From contig VZTG01002277.1 in NCBI GenBank assembly GCA_013397845.1, positions 285,409 to 349,408 on the forward strand: 64,000 nucleotides of DNA. Reading direction: 5' to 3'. This DNA is from Melanocharis versteri (Eukaryota > Chordata > Aves > Passeriformes > Melanocharitidae). Position numbers and translations under genes: made by a program. The notes beneath the pieces were generated by a model. It was not told where the DNA came from. It saw only the letters and a list, made by a program, of their open reading frames with translations, and ran no database searches. Numbering within the stretch: the first letter of the stretch is position 1; the number at the start of each line of letters is the position of its first letter. Positions 49,601-61,500 of the stretch are shown here, piece after piece.

Positions 49601-50337
49601 CTGCAGCTGCTGCGCTGTTCTTTCATCCATTATTTTGAGTCCACAGAATCCCTGATCACAAGTTGGAGTGCAGTTCTCGTTTCCCACACCTATCACGGCA
49701 CACTCCTCACTGGGGGGAGACTGAGGAATGTGAGGACTCACAGACAGGTCCTGGCAGAGCAGGAAGGGCAAATGAAACCAAATTATTTGGCTTTAGCAGA
49801 ATCTGGAAGTCCACGACAAGTTGCTACATTGCATGGCTCTCCTGGGAGAAATTAATGGGGGTGTTTGCTGTAGTTTCAAGTTGTTTGCGGCCTCTTCAGT
49901 TAAGACTTTGTGAATTTGCACCTAGGTTGTGTTTCCAGGATTGTCTCTTCTGTATTTGTGCTTAGGGAGATATTTTTTCCTAAGTGAAAGCTGGCTTTGC
50001 AAGGTAATTATGGCAATATGGGAAGTGCTGCCTGTAGAGAAATCCGGGCTTGGATTTCACAGCCCTTTGGTTCAAGAGCAGATTTAGATGTATGTATCTT
50101 CAAAAAGAAACCTTTAAAGATTACTTAAATTAAACCTTCACTTACTTTGCCCTGGCATCCAGTCACCGTGTTTGCTGTGCTGAGGAAGTTGAGTTTAGGA
50201 ATAGAACTGACTTGTTTTTTTCTTGTGCATTTACAGTACTTATCTCTGTGACCTAAAGGATGTATTTTTCAGAAAGGGTGGAGAACTGGGCTGAGATGTT
50301 GTTTTGGTGGGCTGAAATGCCATGGTGTGTGGTAGAA

Positions 50338-50402
50338 TTGACTACCCTTGCAGTAAAGACATTTTTCCAAATATCCAACCTAAACCTCCCCTGGTGCAGC
50401 CA
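50338..50402 (-). mobile_element. CR1 fragment
   Basis: Sequence around gcagtaaagacatttttcc and atccaacctaaacctcccc matches the internal part of the inverted CR1 3' region. Confidence 0.75.
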
Positions 50403-53400
50403 AACTAGAAGGCCAGGTGGTTTCTAGTGAAATCTTGAGAGTAGTAGATGCTTTTTCACCCTAATCTTTAAAAGCACAGATAATTTAAGGTAGGAAAAAG
50501 ACTTTCTGCAATGCAAACAGGAAAGCCTTTCACATGAGGTAAAAGGGTTCCAGCAAACAACATAATCTGTTTCTTTGCTTACAGTTAGAAGCTTCAGAAG
50601 TAGTAGAGCCAAGGAGAGCCTAAGATGTTTCTTGTTAAACACTTAAGGATAGGAAAATATGTGTGAGGGTAATTATCTTGATTAAAAAATTTGATCATCT
50701 TAAATAGGTATTTTTCAAGGTGTTAAAAAGGGATTTTGCTGATTTGGGCTGAAACTACTGCTCCCCATCAATGTTTAACTCCTCTCTTTCCTGTCACTCA
50801 AATTTTCATTGTTTCATGAAGTTAATTCAGTGTCAGCCAGTAAATGTTAGTATTTCACAACTTCTTTTTTAAAAGGATGTCACTCCTTTAAAAATGAGTG
50901 ATGAATGAATGAGGGACATTCATGAATTGGACAGAGATACTGTTCAGCACGTGGATTACTGGGTTACTGGATGCTTCGTGTATTAAAATGTATATTAAAA
51001 TTCTCCTTTTTTTTCCTACTACCTGTGCAAAGGGAGATGGAATATCCAGTGTAGGGAGTAGGAGCTGCTGAATTGGTGGGTGTTTAGGACCTTTTTATTA
51101 CTCAGTGAGCAACATTATGTGTAAAAATGTAAGTGTAAAAAAAAATTATATATCTAAATTTGGCAAATCTGATACAAAATCAAGTGTTCAGGGTAGTAGT
51201 TGAGCTCGTGACTATTTGACTCTCTGTCTGGTCACTGTGTTAGATGTGCTATGTTATATTGCTGTCAGAAAGAGGTCACAAAAAAGAACACTGAAATCAT
51301 GTTTCATGCAAATGGAGGAGGAATCCCAAATTCAGCAGCAAACAAAGATGAAAAGGAAGGCAGCACAATAAGAGCGAGAAAAGATGCTTAAGTTTCCCTC
51401 AGTTCCTGCCTCATTGTTTATTCCAGCTTCCTGTTTTTTCAGTCTGCTTCTCAAGCCTTTCTTGTGCATATACACAGATTACAGTATGCACAAGAATAAG
51501 CTGAAGGCAGAAACTGACTTAATGAAGACATTCTTGTGAGAGAGAAAAGATTTTGTTGTCCACAGATGCGCAAAGAAAAACAGAAAAGCAGCTGCCCTAA
51601 GAAATGGAGTAAAAGTAGAGCTGAGTGCCACGTCATGATGCTTTAGTCAAAATCTGATGTGTTGGAAGTCTTTGAGAGCTTCAGTAAATGCAGGGATGTA
51701 ACCAAGAGGTGAAACAAGAAGCTTCTGTAAGTCTCATGTCTTAGGTACTGTCCTGAGCAGTGCTGACTCTTCGCCAATTTTCAGATGGCAAGTGAGGATA
51801 AAAGGAAATAGCTTCCATAACTCTGGTATGGATGACATTATTAATAATCAGTTTTGTGTCAAAAACCTCTTTTTCTTTAAGACCAAGCTATAGAGATGCA
51901 GTCATGTGCTGTCATCTTCAGAGGAGGAGGAGGATTCTGAAGGGCAGAGGTCCTCAGCTCACTATTTCCCATCTCTGTGGGAAGTTAGTTTGTCTTTTCT
52001 GAAACCTCTGAGGGCAGGGACAGCATAAATGTGGTGGGAAAAAATTGTGTGGCAAGTGGGTGGGGAGGTGAGGTGAAGTGGAGCTGAGATGCAGCAATCA
52101 AGTGAAGACTTCTGGTCGCTTTGGCCTGCAGAGTTAAGGAACGAAGGATGTTGGTTAGCAACAGTTATTAAATTTAAGGAATATCTGCACTACACCCACA
52201 AGGCTGTGAGCGCTGGCATCTGGGTGAATTGGGCTGGCTTACTCTGCTCCTTGTGTTATTTGTTTATCAGCTGAAGCATTTATGAGAGCAAATGCAGCTG
52301 GTGGCATTTGGGCTGTGGAAATTACAGTTTGTAACACTCTTCCAACAGTAATTGGAGAGTTTAAAGAATTCTATAACTAATATTTCAGTCACGCACTGAA
52401 AACCTTCAAGTTTTAGGATTTTTTTTTTTTGCACTACATTGATCAAATAGCCAAAAATACTATAGGATTGCTCTGAATCACTAACCATGGCTGCAGCAGC
52501 ATACCTGGTGAAATAGATCAGTGGAGACAACTCCTATGTAACCAAATATAGGAGAAATAGAAGAGAAAATTTGTAGGGCTGGTAGTGGCTTGTATTTTTC
52601 AATAATTTATCAAGATTGGAGAGCACAGATTTCCTTTGGGAAATATTAGTTCTAAGGTTTACAAAGTGCCTCAGTTGTAAATACCCATAAAAATGACAAT
52701 TTGGTAGGTCGTATTTATTCTTAAGCGGGTCAAAGGACATTAGCGTATTCCTGCTGTATAAATCTGTCAAGTACAGAATTTCCTTATGCTCCCAAATCAC
52801 AAAAGCACCTCTTACAGTCAAGGAGAAAGCGTCACATTATTGCCAATCAAGGACAACAAGCAAGAATATTGATCTCTACCCAATAACTTTTGCCCTGCTC
52901 ACTAAGTTTTTATTACTGAAACTGGACACATCAAGGGATTGGATTTAATATATACATATAGTGCTGATTTACTGCAGGAGGAGAAATATGGTCTGGCCTT
53001 ACTTCTGGCTCAATATTTTAACACTTATTTTATTCCTTGCATGGAAGCTTTTTCTACAGACAAAGTGTAAAATTTCCAGCTAGCCCTGGATGTGCACAAA
53101 TCTTCAGCTCGCAGAGGTACGTTGACTTATGGGTGTACAAGCATCCTGCCTTTGGTGGCCTTAGTCTTGAGTCATGATTTTAGGGGTTTATGTATGTGAA
53201 AGTCTGTAGAGGGGGGTTGTTGCTTCAGAGAGACATAACTAAAGATAAGCTTGGGAAGAGAGGAGGGGAGGTTGAAGGACGTATGGCCACAAAGGTCTGG
53301 GTGCTGCTTGCTGAGCCTGGTGTGAAGATGTGTTGGCTTTCTGCTCGCCTGTGGAGCTGGGTGTGTAAAGCCTTTTGTATAAGGGCTGTTTGGCAGTCAC

Positions 53401-53650
53401 AGGTATTGGAATGAAGCAGAGGGCCAGCATCATCCATCTTGGTCTCCTGTTGGTGAAACTTACTCTTTTTTGGTCATTTTTGGTTGATCACTGCAGAGGA
53501 TTTGGCCTGCTCCACAACCACAGCATCTTTGAGCTCTGAACACAGTGATAACCATGGCTTGAGGCAGAGGTAGGATCAGTCAGCTGCTTTTTAGAAGGGA
53601 GGTGCATCTACAAAACTGAAGGGAGAGTTCTTCACCACAGATTTACGGAA

Positions 53651-53795
53651 CAGTGGACACTGGAAGGAGCATCTAGTCTGACCCACCAGCTCAAAGCATG
53701 GTCACCAAGAAGAGTTGCTCAGGATCTTGTCCAGACAAGGATGGTGTTTCCACAACCTCTCAGGGTAACCTGTTCCAGTATTTCAGTGATCAAGC
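53651..53795 (-). mobile_element. CR1 fragment, diverged
   Basis: gacactggaaggagcatctag, aggatcttgtccagacaagg, ccacaacctctcagggtaac and ctgttccagtatttcag follow the order of the inverted CR1 3' region. Confidence 0.75.
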
Positions 53796-55039
53796 ATAAG
53801 CTACTGAGTTAAAAATACAGGCCATGTAAGAGTCAGCAGGACCAGATATCTGCTTATTTTGCATCCTAGAGAGCAGCCAGCTCCCTGTGTAATTATAAGC
53901 CCTGCTGGCTTTTTACCTGTCTAGGCAAAAGATGTGAGTTTTGATTGCTCTTTGGCCTTTCAAGAGCTGGTCAGCCCTTTCACAGAATAAATGCATGCAG
54001 AAGTAGCTGATGGATTTGCTGCTCATGTTCATGATGCTGTGGAGAGAGCTGGAGAGGCCATACCCTGCTCTCCATCATTTCCTGACGGAGCAGGCAGAGG
54101 GACACACACTGAATTTCTCCAGACGTGTCCTTCCCACGCCAGACATTTTGTCAAGAGGTTATGTGCAAGGATTATGTGTTTGTCAGGATTTCCAGATGTC
54201 AAGTAATCCCAGCCCTTTCTCAGCACACGAGCAAATCCTTCCTACCGTGCCTGGAGAGCAAACCTGACACTCCCTGGAAGTGCCCCTGCACGTGGTGTGC
54301 ACGCTCACGCTGCATCTGATGTGGCTGGGGGTCCTGGGTGTGCGCCCTGCTGGGGATTTCCACAAGCACAACAAATTGGATGTGACCCAAACGTTTTGGA
54401 TTAACTCTGCATGTTCAGACCATCTGTGCAGCACATGTGCCCGTGGGCTGGTGGTGCTTTGAGGGTCGGGCAGTGCTTCTCCTGCACAGCTCCTGGGGGT
54501 GCATTTCAGTGTAGGAAGAGTTCTGAACAGGATCACAGCACAATCACAAATCGTGCTTTTTACTGGGAACCTCTAGGAAGAATTCTGCCGTGGGAAGACG
54601 CTGATTTTTCAGGTTCTTCAGCCTCCTGACTTGTTACAGGTGATTGTGTAGTCAGCCTTACCGTACCTTCAGGGTGCTTTCCCACGGCACAGATTTCAGA
54701 AGGATCTGAGAAGGCAGCGGCTTTTGATTTTGTATCTGTGTGTCTTAACTAGAACATAATTTCTTCACCAATGGGAGTTCAGACCAGAAAGGAGAGTGAA
54801 CAATGTGGAGTTGAGCTGAAAATATGACCTAGGGTATGCACTGTCTACTTCAAGTGTCAGGTGGAAATGCTGAGTTCTGCCAGCTGCCTTTAAAATCACC
54901 TCTCAGAATCAAGCCTAGAATGAGGAAGTGGCAATGACTTCCATGTCACCTTTTCAGGTAAATACAGAAAGCTGTAGTTGCCAGAGCAGTGATGAATCAT
55001 GATTTCCTTCTATCCAAAGAGCCTTGGGCTTTTTCCTCA

Positions 55040-55570
55040 TTCAAACATTTAACTTACTTGCAGGGCTGACAGAAAAGCAGTACATTTTTTTTCCAAATAT
55101 CCATTTGCCTTTCCATTTATCTACTTTGATCTAAAATATAGAACCTGATAGATGCCCTAGGTAAATCAAACATTTTCCGTCTGCCAAAACGGTTTTGCAA
55201 ATGCTTATTTCATGCCATTACCATTTTTCTGTTTCTAGCAGTAAATCAAAAAGTATCAGCCATTCATCCACTTTAAAAGTAATGCCTTTCCTTTGCATAA
55301 TTACACATACCCAGTGGAGATCTGTGTGCACAGTAAATCTATTCCTTTAAAAGGTTTCGCCTTAAGTACCACAGTGACATAAATTGGTGAAGCGCAAATT
55401 TATTTATTTAAAAGGTTTATTCTTTTAACTGATGGGGTAACTGTTACACATCCATTGTTTGGTTTGGGTGGGGAGGGCTTTTATTAATGTATCAGATTTA
55501 ATTTTGTAGCAGATGTTTATGTAGAAAGGTCTCACTCCTTACAGGACTTGAAGCAATTGATATGCGTGTG
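55040..55570. promoter_or_regulatory. Candidate regulatory element with POU/homeodomain motif
   Basis: AT-rich, repeat-free stretch containing TTTGCATAATTA (55292-55303) and several TTTATT/TAAT cores. The function is inferred from motifs only. Confidence 0.2.
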
Positions 55571-58500
55571 TAATTTATTCTCATTACAGGTTTATTCTTA
55601 ACTGGTGTTCAGGGGGTCTTCACTGTATCTCCAGTAGATCCTTGAGAATTAAACAGTTTAACGAATGTAATGAGCAAACCTGAAAGAAGTACACGTAAAG
55701 CAGAGCATGGATTTGGATATTACCTCTCCAAATTTGCAAATAACATAAGTATGGTATTAAAAGGGAGTGAGAAATTGCCAAAAATAAATGTCTTCAAGTA
55801 ATAAATGCCCTGGATGGTATTTTGGCAAAGCAAAGATTTAAAAAATGGATCTTTTCATCATTCTCATGTAAACTTGCTCATCTTTGTAAGTCATGCTTGT
55901 AGCTCTCAGGGGTGTCAAACCTAAAGCAGACAAGCCCAGCTGGTGGAAGCCTGGGAGTGAAATGATGAATTTTTTAGCAGATCTGAGTTTATTTTTAGGC
56001 TTTATAGAATTATGTTTCATTTCCCTGTGAGTGAAATTGTAGGAAGTAGCTTAGAAGAAAAACAAATTAAGAAACTTCACCAGAACAGCAAAAAATAGCA
56101 AAACACTGGACCCTAACTACAGTTGAGCACAACACATCCTGATTGCGGTTGAAATTGTGGCTGCAGTTTAGTCCTGCAAATATTTACATACATGTTCAGT
56201 TTAATGCATATGAGAATTCTTGAAACAAGCAGCAAGTCTGAAGAGAGAGAAGACTGCCAGTCAGGTTATGGCATGGGGAACTGAACAAAATTTCTAGTGT
56301 GAATACGTTTTCTGTGGATATATTTTCTATGGTGCTGAATGTGGGAATAAAATTCCGGGTGTCTGGATTTTGTTAGGTTATGCAGTGAAAGAAGTGCAGA
56401 AACACTTTGGGGGAGAAGAGGGTTCATAGGAAGATGTGGGGTCTGGAGTATTGTTTGGTTAGTGACAATAATTTCATTAACACAACATATTCAACCCTAT
56501 GATTTCACACTATCCATTTTTTGCTGGCATTACAGAACTGTCAACTCTGTTTCCTACAGTTGGAGAGGAAAAACTGCATTAATATCCGAAGTAAGTCTAG
56601 GAAAATGCCATGGACCTGGGATGAGAAGATGCATATGATAGTTACAGATCTAGCAAGGGCTTTTTTTTGCAGGAAGTTTATTACATGCAGCTACTTGTCC
56701 CATGTCCATTAAGGTCACTCTTTTGATATTTTGTTTTAAGTGGATTTGGCTTTTTGGGGTCTTTTCTACTATATGGAGTAGTTCAGAGGTTGCCAGCTGT
56801 CCTTTTTTATCAGAATCGATGGTGAGTGGTGCTGCCATGTGGTTGCCTGTGATAGAAAGCGGATTAGTAAGTGACAAAGATGCCTCTTTGAATCCCATGT
56901 CCTAGAATGTGCTCCTGGGAGTGCTGGGGACTGCAGCCTTCCCCACTGTAACAGCCTCCCCTCTGTTCTGCAGTTGGGAACCAAAGGAGCCACCTTAAAG
57001 GGTGAGAGAGTACCTCAGCTTCCAAACTGGCTCAATCTTTGTCTTCCCATGCTGTTTGCATCGATGCTAATCAATGTTAATTATGGTAGTGGGGCTTGTG
57101 ATGTACTCATTATAAAAGCCATCCTATTTTTCTGTGCTTGTACAGTCTGTCACACAATAGAGCCCTGATTGGGGTTCCCTAGATGCTACAAATAGTAATA
57201 CAATTTGTTATAATAATGAATATGTGGTTCATCGTGTAAGACTACCAAACTCAGTTCATGGAGCTTGGAAGCATCACTTGATAATTCTGTTTGCTGTTAC
57301 CACTGACTATGGCACTCTGGATATGTCCTGACAGTTGGGGCCTCAGCAGTAAACAGGTTAAGCTTTTGTTCGTGTTTCAATGGGTGCTTCTTTTTACGTT
57401 TGCATTTGAGTCTGTGGGTTTTAGTGTAAATATGTGCTTGAAGTTAGCTGTGCTTAAAAACTCTTCTTATTCAGCATCCTCACTGTGCCGGGTTCATGAT
57501 CCCACCACCGCTCCATGGCTGCACTGGGAGCTGGTGGGTGCTGAAGGATGGGGTGCCAGGGTGTTTCTCTCCTAGGCTGAAGGTTAGAGGTGCAAGAGTA
57601 GGAAGGTGCTTCCTCCCAGGTGCTGAGAAGCTGCTGGGTGTAGTTTGTAGCAAGGGTTCCCAGCTCCTGCAGGGGCTGGAAGTGGGTGGAAGCCCAGAGC
57701 TGGGAGCTGATGCTTTCCTTCCTCCCGAAGCTGCAGCCTTCTCTGTTACTAAGAGCTGGCACCCGAGAGGTGCAGTCTCCTGTGATGAATTGGGTTCAGT
57801 CCTACTGTTATCCTCGCTGGAAATTTCAGCACCGTTGTTTATATTAATTAATTTGTATAAACAACTACAATTCATGCCCTCACTCTGCACTACCTTTGTG
57901 AGTGTTGGTGACTTATATAGACTCTTTTTTCTTTTTTTTTTTCCTCAGGGAAAGTTTTCCACAATGTTATTGCTTGTTATCTGGTTTGTTATGGATATTG
58001 GTTCTCGTCCCATTTTTTCAATTTCCACCATACTGCATGCTTGAATTTTAGTTACCTACATGTAGTTTAGGTGTGTGATTATCTGCCTGACTCTAGTTTT
58101 CTGCTAGAGTGCTGACCAAGCCTGTGTACCAAAAATGTTTTATATTGTTTAGATGTTACATTACCTCTCTTGAGTGTATATGTTGTTTTAAGAGGAATTC
58201 AAGTCAGTGTAGGGCTCCTTCTGTGTTTGTAATTAATTTAAAATATTTATTATAGCAGCTAGATTTTTCCCTGTTAATGGTGCTTTACTGAAATTTCATG
58301 ATCTACAGCACACCCTAGTGATATCTGGAAATCATGAAGTTACACCCAGTCAATTTTATTTCCTTTGTGGTGAAGCACAAGTTGAGACTCCAATAAGCAA
58401 AGTCCAGGAAAGTAAATGCCTAAATGTCTTTGTATCCAAGATAGGAAGTGTGTTTATAAAGCAAAAAACAGCCTTAGAAACTGAGACTACAGGCTACTCC

Positions 58501-61500
58501 TCTGTGAAAAGAACATCTGTATAATGAGTTCATCTGGCTTACAGTCTATAATGTTTGACATGTTTAACAACATGGGGAAAAGCAGCCCAAGGTTATTGCA
58601 GAAGAATGAGGAATATCTGTTGGGTTCTCATTTTAGGCTGGAGAGAGCAACAAGATACAAATACAAGCATTGTGGAGGAAACCTGCAGGCAGATTTCACA
58701 GGTCAGAAGCACGAATGATCATTTACTCTCTTATAGCCAGAACATTAAAATTTGTGCTAAAAATTAAATTCCTCCTTTTACAGAATGTCAGGTCACTTGG
58801 CTTTTCAGGTGGTGGTACCTGTATTTAGTTTTGAGAGGCCATCAGGCTCTGTATGATCCTGCAGAGCTGTGTGCACCTTCCCAACTTTTTAGGCTATCGT
58901 CCTCTCAGTTTTTCCTGGATTTCTGTATTTCAGTCATTTGTTTTCTTCTGATTCATCTAAACACACAGACTGTCAAGGGTTCTGAATTGGCTGCTGTTGA
59001 CCCCGTGATGGGGTGAGAGGAGAAAGCAAGTTTGAGAAGGCATCTGACAAAGCAGTGTAATTAAGTAATCAAGAAGGAAGGCAAATATTTATCAGAGGTG
59101 AAATCAAATTGGTGACGTGTGGATGACACTGAAAGAAAGTGAAAGCAATATGAGCTCCAGCTTGGCTCAGCTGGAAGATCTGATCCCATATCTCTGTTTC
59201 ATGTACACAGCATTCCTTGTCTATGTAAGGCAAAGCTGAAGATGGGGTCCTGCTTTCTGGTTCTCTCATGCATGAGAAATCTGTAATACTTTAGGGAGAG
59301 CCAAGTTTCCTCTCAGACCTCTGCACTTCACTCTTGTCAGGTAATCCAAACAATAATGGAAACGAGTATTTTGTTTTATGTAAATAAAAACAAAAAGTTT
59401 GCAATAATTTATGGTATTTATTTAAATGACATGCAAATTACTTTGTGAAACTTAGGGGGGAAAGCAGCACAACTGAAACAGCACAATTGTTTCCAAGAAC
59501 ATTCATTTCAAATCCACATACAATATTTCATTCATGCTTAATTATTTCCCCAATGCTAGTCTAAGCATTACTAGTTTCCTTTGTCTTTTTGCTTTTGCAT
59601 GCAGCATGATTAGCAAAACTGCTTGTGCTCTACCAACTCCTGCACATATGGGGTTTAGCCTCATTGTTCAAGGGGTGGAGCAACAAGCAATATGAACACT
59701 CATGCTGCCAAATTCGGCACACGTGAGCCCTCCAAAGTATACAGATATCACCCGTTTCATTTAAATCCCTGTCTATATTTTGCATTGCTACCACAATGGC
59801 AACTCCATTGTCTGGGTGTATTATTTGAAGCAGCTTTTCTCCCATTGTTTGTGCACTGTAATCCTGGAGGTTTCTGTAGTCCTTGTGAGCAGCTTGCGTG
59901 AAAGAAATCACTTAGCTCGCAGTGAACCTGCTGGCAAAGGAACGGGCCATGACTAAAGCATGAGACCTGTGATCTTTCTGAGGAAAATATCTTCAGTAGA
60001 TTGCATAATTTCTTGCTTTCATGAGACTGTTCTCAGGTTTGGACTCAGTATTTCCTTTTATCACCTCTGAGGCATGATGGGAATGTCGGCTGAAAAAAAA
60101 GAGTAATGATGCTGGCTGTGGATGTGTACCCTAGCAACATTTTACACACGTTTCAAATACTAGCAAAGAGACACAGCTACTGTTTGACAGAAATTTAGGA
60201 CAGTTGTTTATTCTAAGTGCAGCAAAGTCTTGGCCTTTTATTCTTCTGTGGTATTGATTGAATTGGCACATCCTTCTGTGAGTCTTTCCAACAGACTTTG
60301 AAAACTTAATGCTTGTCTGCTTAGGGAAAAATAAAGAATCTCCTGGAACTTATTGTAGAGAAAGAGCTGCCCAGTTCTTTCCCTTTCTAGCATTCGGTCA
60401 TCTGCCTGGGCAGTGCCCTCTCCTCCAGTGGCACTTGCCTCTCATGATTGGCTATACACACACTGTTGTTGCTAAAGCCATTCAGCATTAGCTGCTCTTT
60501 ACAAATTATGCCCATTACTGGTTTTGTGTGCACATCATTTTACTCCTGACACAGTCATTTGGGACATTTTTAAAGCAGTGGCTCTGAAGATGCGGTCTGC
60601 AGAAAGCCAGAAAAAGGTCCTATTGTAGTTTGCAAAGAGTTTCCAGTTCATTTTGTTTCCAAAGTCTAGCTCATGTTAGAGGACAATATAAATGTTATAT
60701 AAACGCTGCCCTACTCTTCATTTAGCTTAGCCCTTCAGGGAACCCTGCTGCAGCCACATAGGCATTATGTGATCCAAAAGGGTGACACCTTTGTGCTTGC
60801 ATGTGACCCAGGAGACAGTATTAAAATGTGCTAAACTGTGTAAGTCTGAAAATCCCATTTTAACTTATTTGAGTATTTGTAGTGACTTTTGGAAGCTTCA
60901 AATCTTGTCCATCTTTGTAGAGAGTGATTCAAATTCACCTTTTCATCTTCTTGCCTCCAGCTTATCATGATAAAAGAAAATCAGGTGCTGTAATCTGTAC
61001 AGCCTGGCCTCTTCCACTCTACTACCCAGCTGACTGCAAGTTCCCCTCCTGCCTGCCACAGAACTCATATCCAGGAATGCTGGAGAGAATTTATTCTGTG
61101 TTCCTTTGTAAAACTGGGGCTCTCGTTCAGCACTTGTGGAGTGGGTGTAAAGTTGGAAGTGAAGTCAGCCAAGGACCCTTGGGACTGAAATCAGCTCCTC
61201 TGCACTTACTGTGTGTCTCCAAAGTAATGTGTGTTGGGGGCCAGAATTACACACAGATGAACACTTACTGTTCTCAGACTCCAGAAGCACCAGGACACAT
61301 CTCTCACACCACTGAATAGTACCAAGCATGGAAATGTATCACAAATGTCATTCGAGACACCATCAAACGTCATCCATTCTTGATACTCTAATGTTTTGTT
61401 CCTTGCCTGAATTTACAATATGCATTTTAGATCTGATTTTGACATTTGTCTACTTTATGTATATCCTTTAATTAAGAGTTTTGACAAAACCTCAGCTGCT

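Larger units (their letters stand above)
46700..55000. other. Intergenic with two CR1 fragments
   Basis: No supported gene. CR1 fragments lie at 50338-50402 and 53651-53795. Open frames are short and unrecognised. Confidence 0.55.

Noticed and set aside
57496..58044. 182-codon plus-strand frame
   Set aside because: No domain recognised; competing antisense frames of similar length suggest composition rather than coding.
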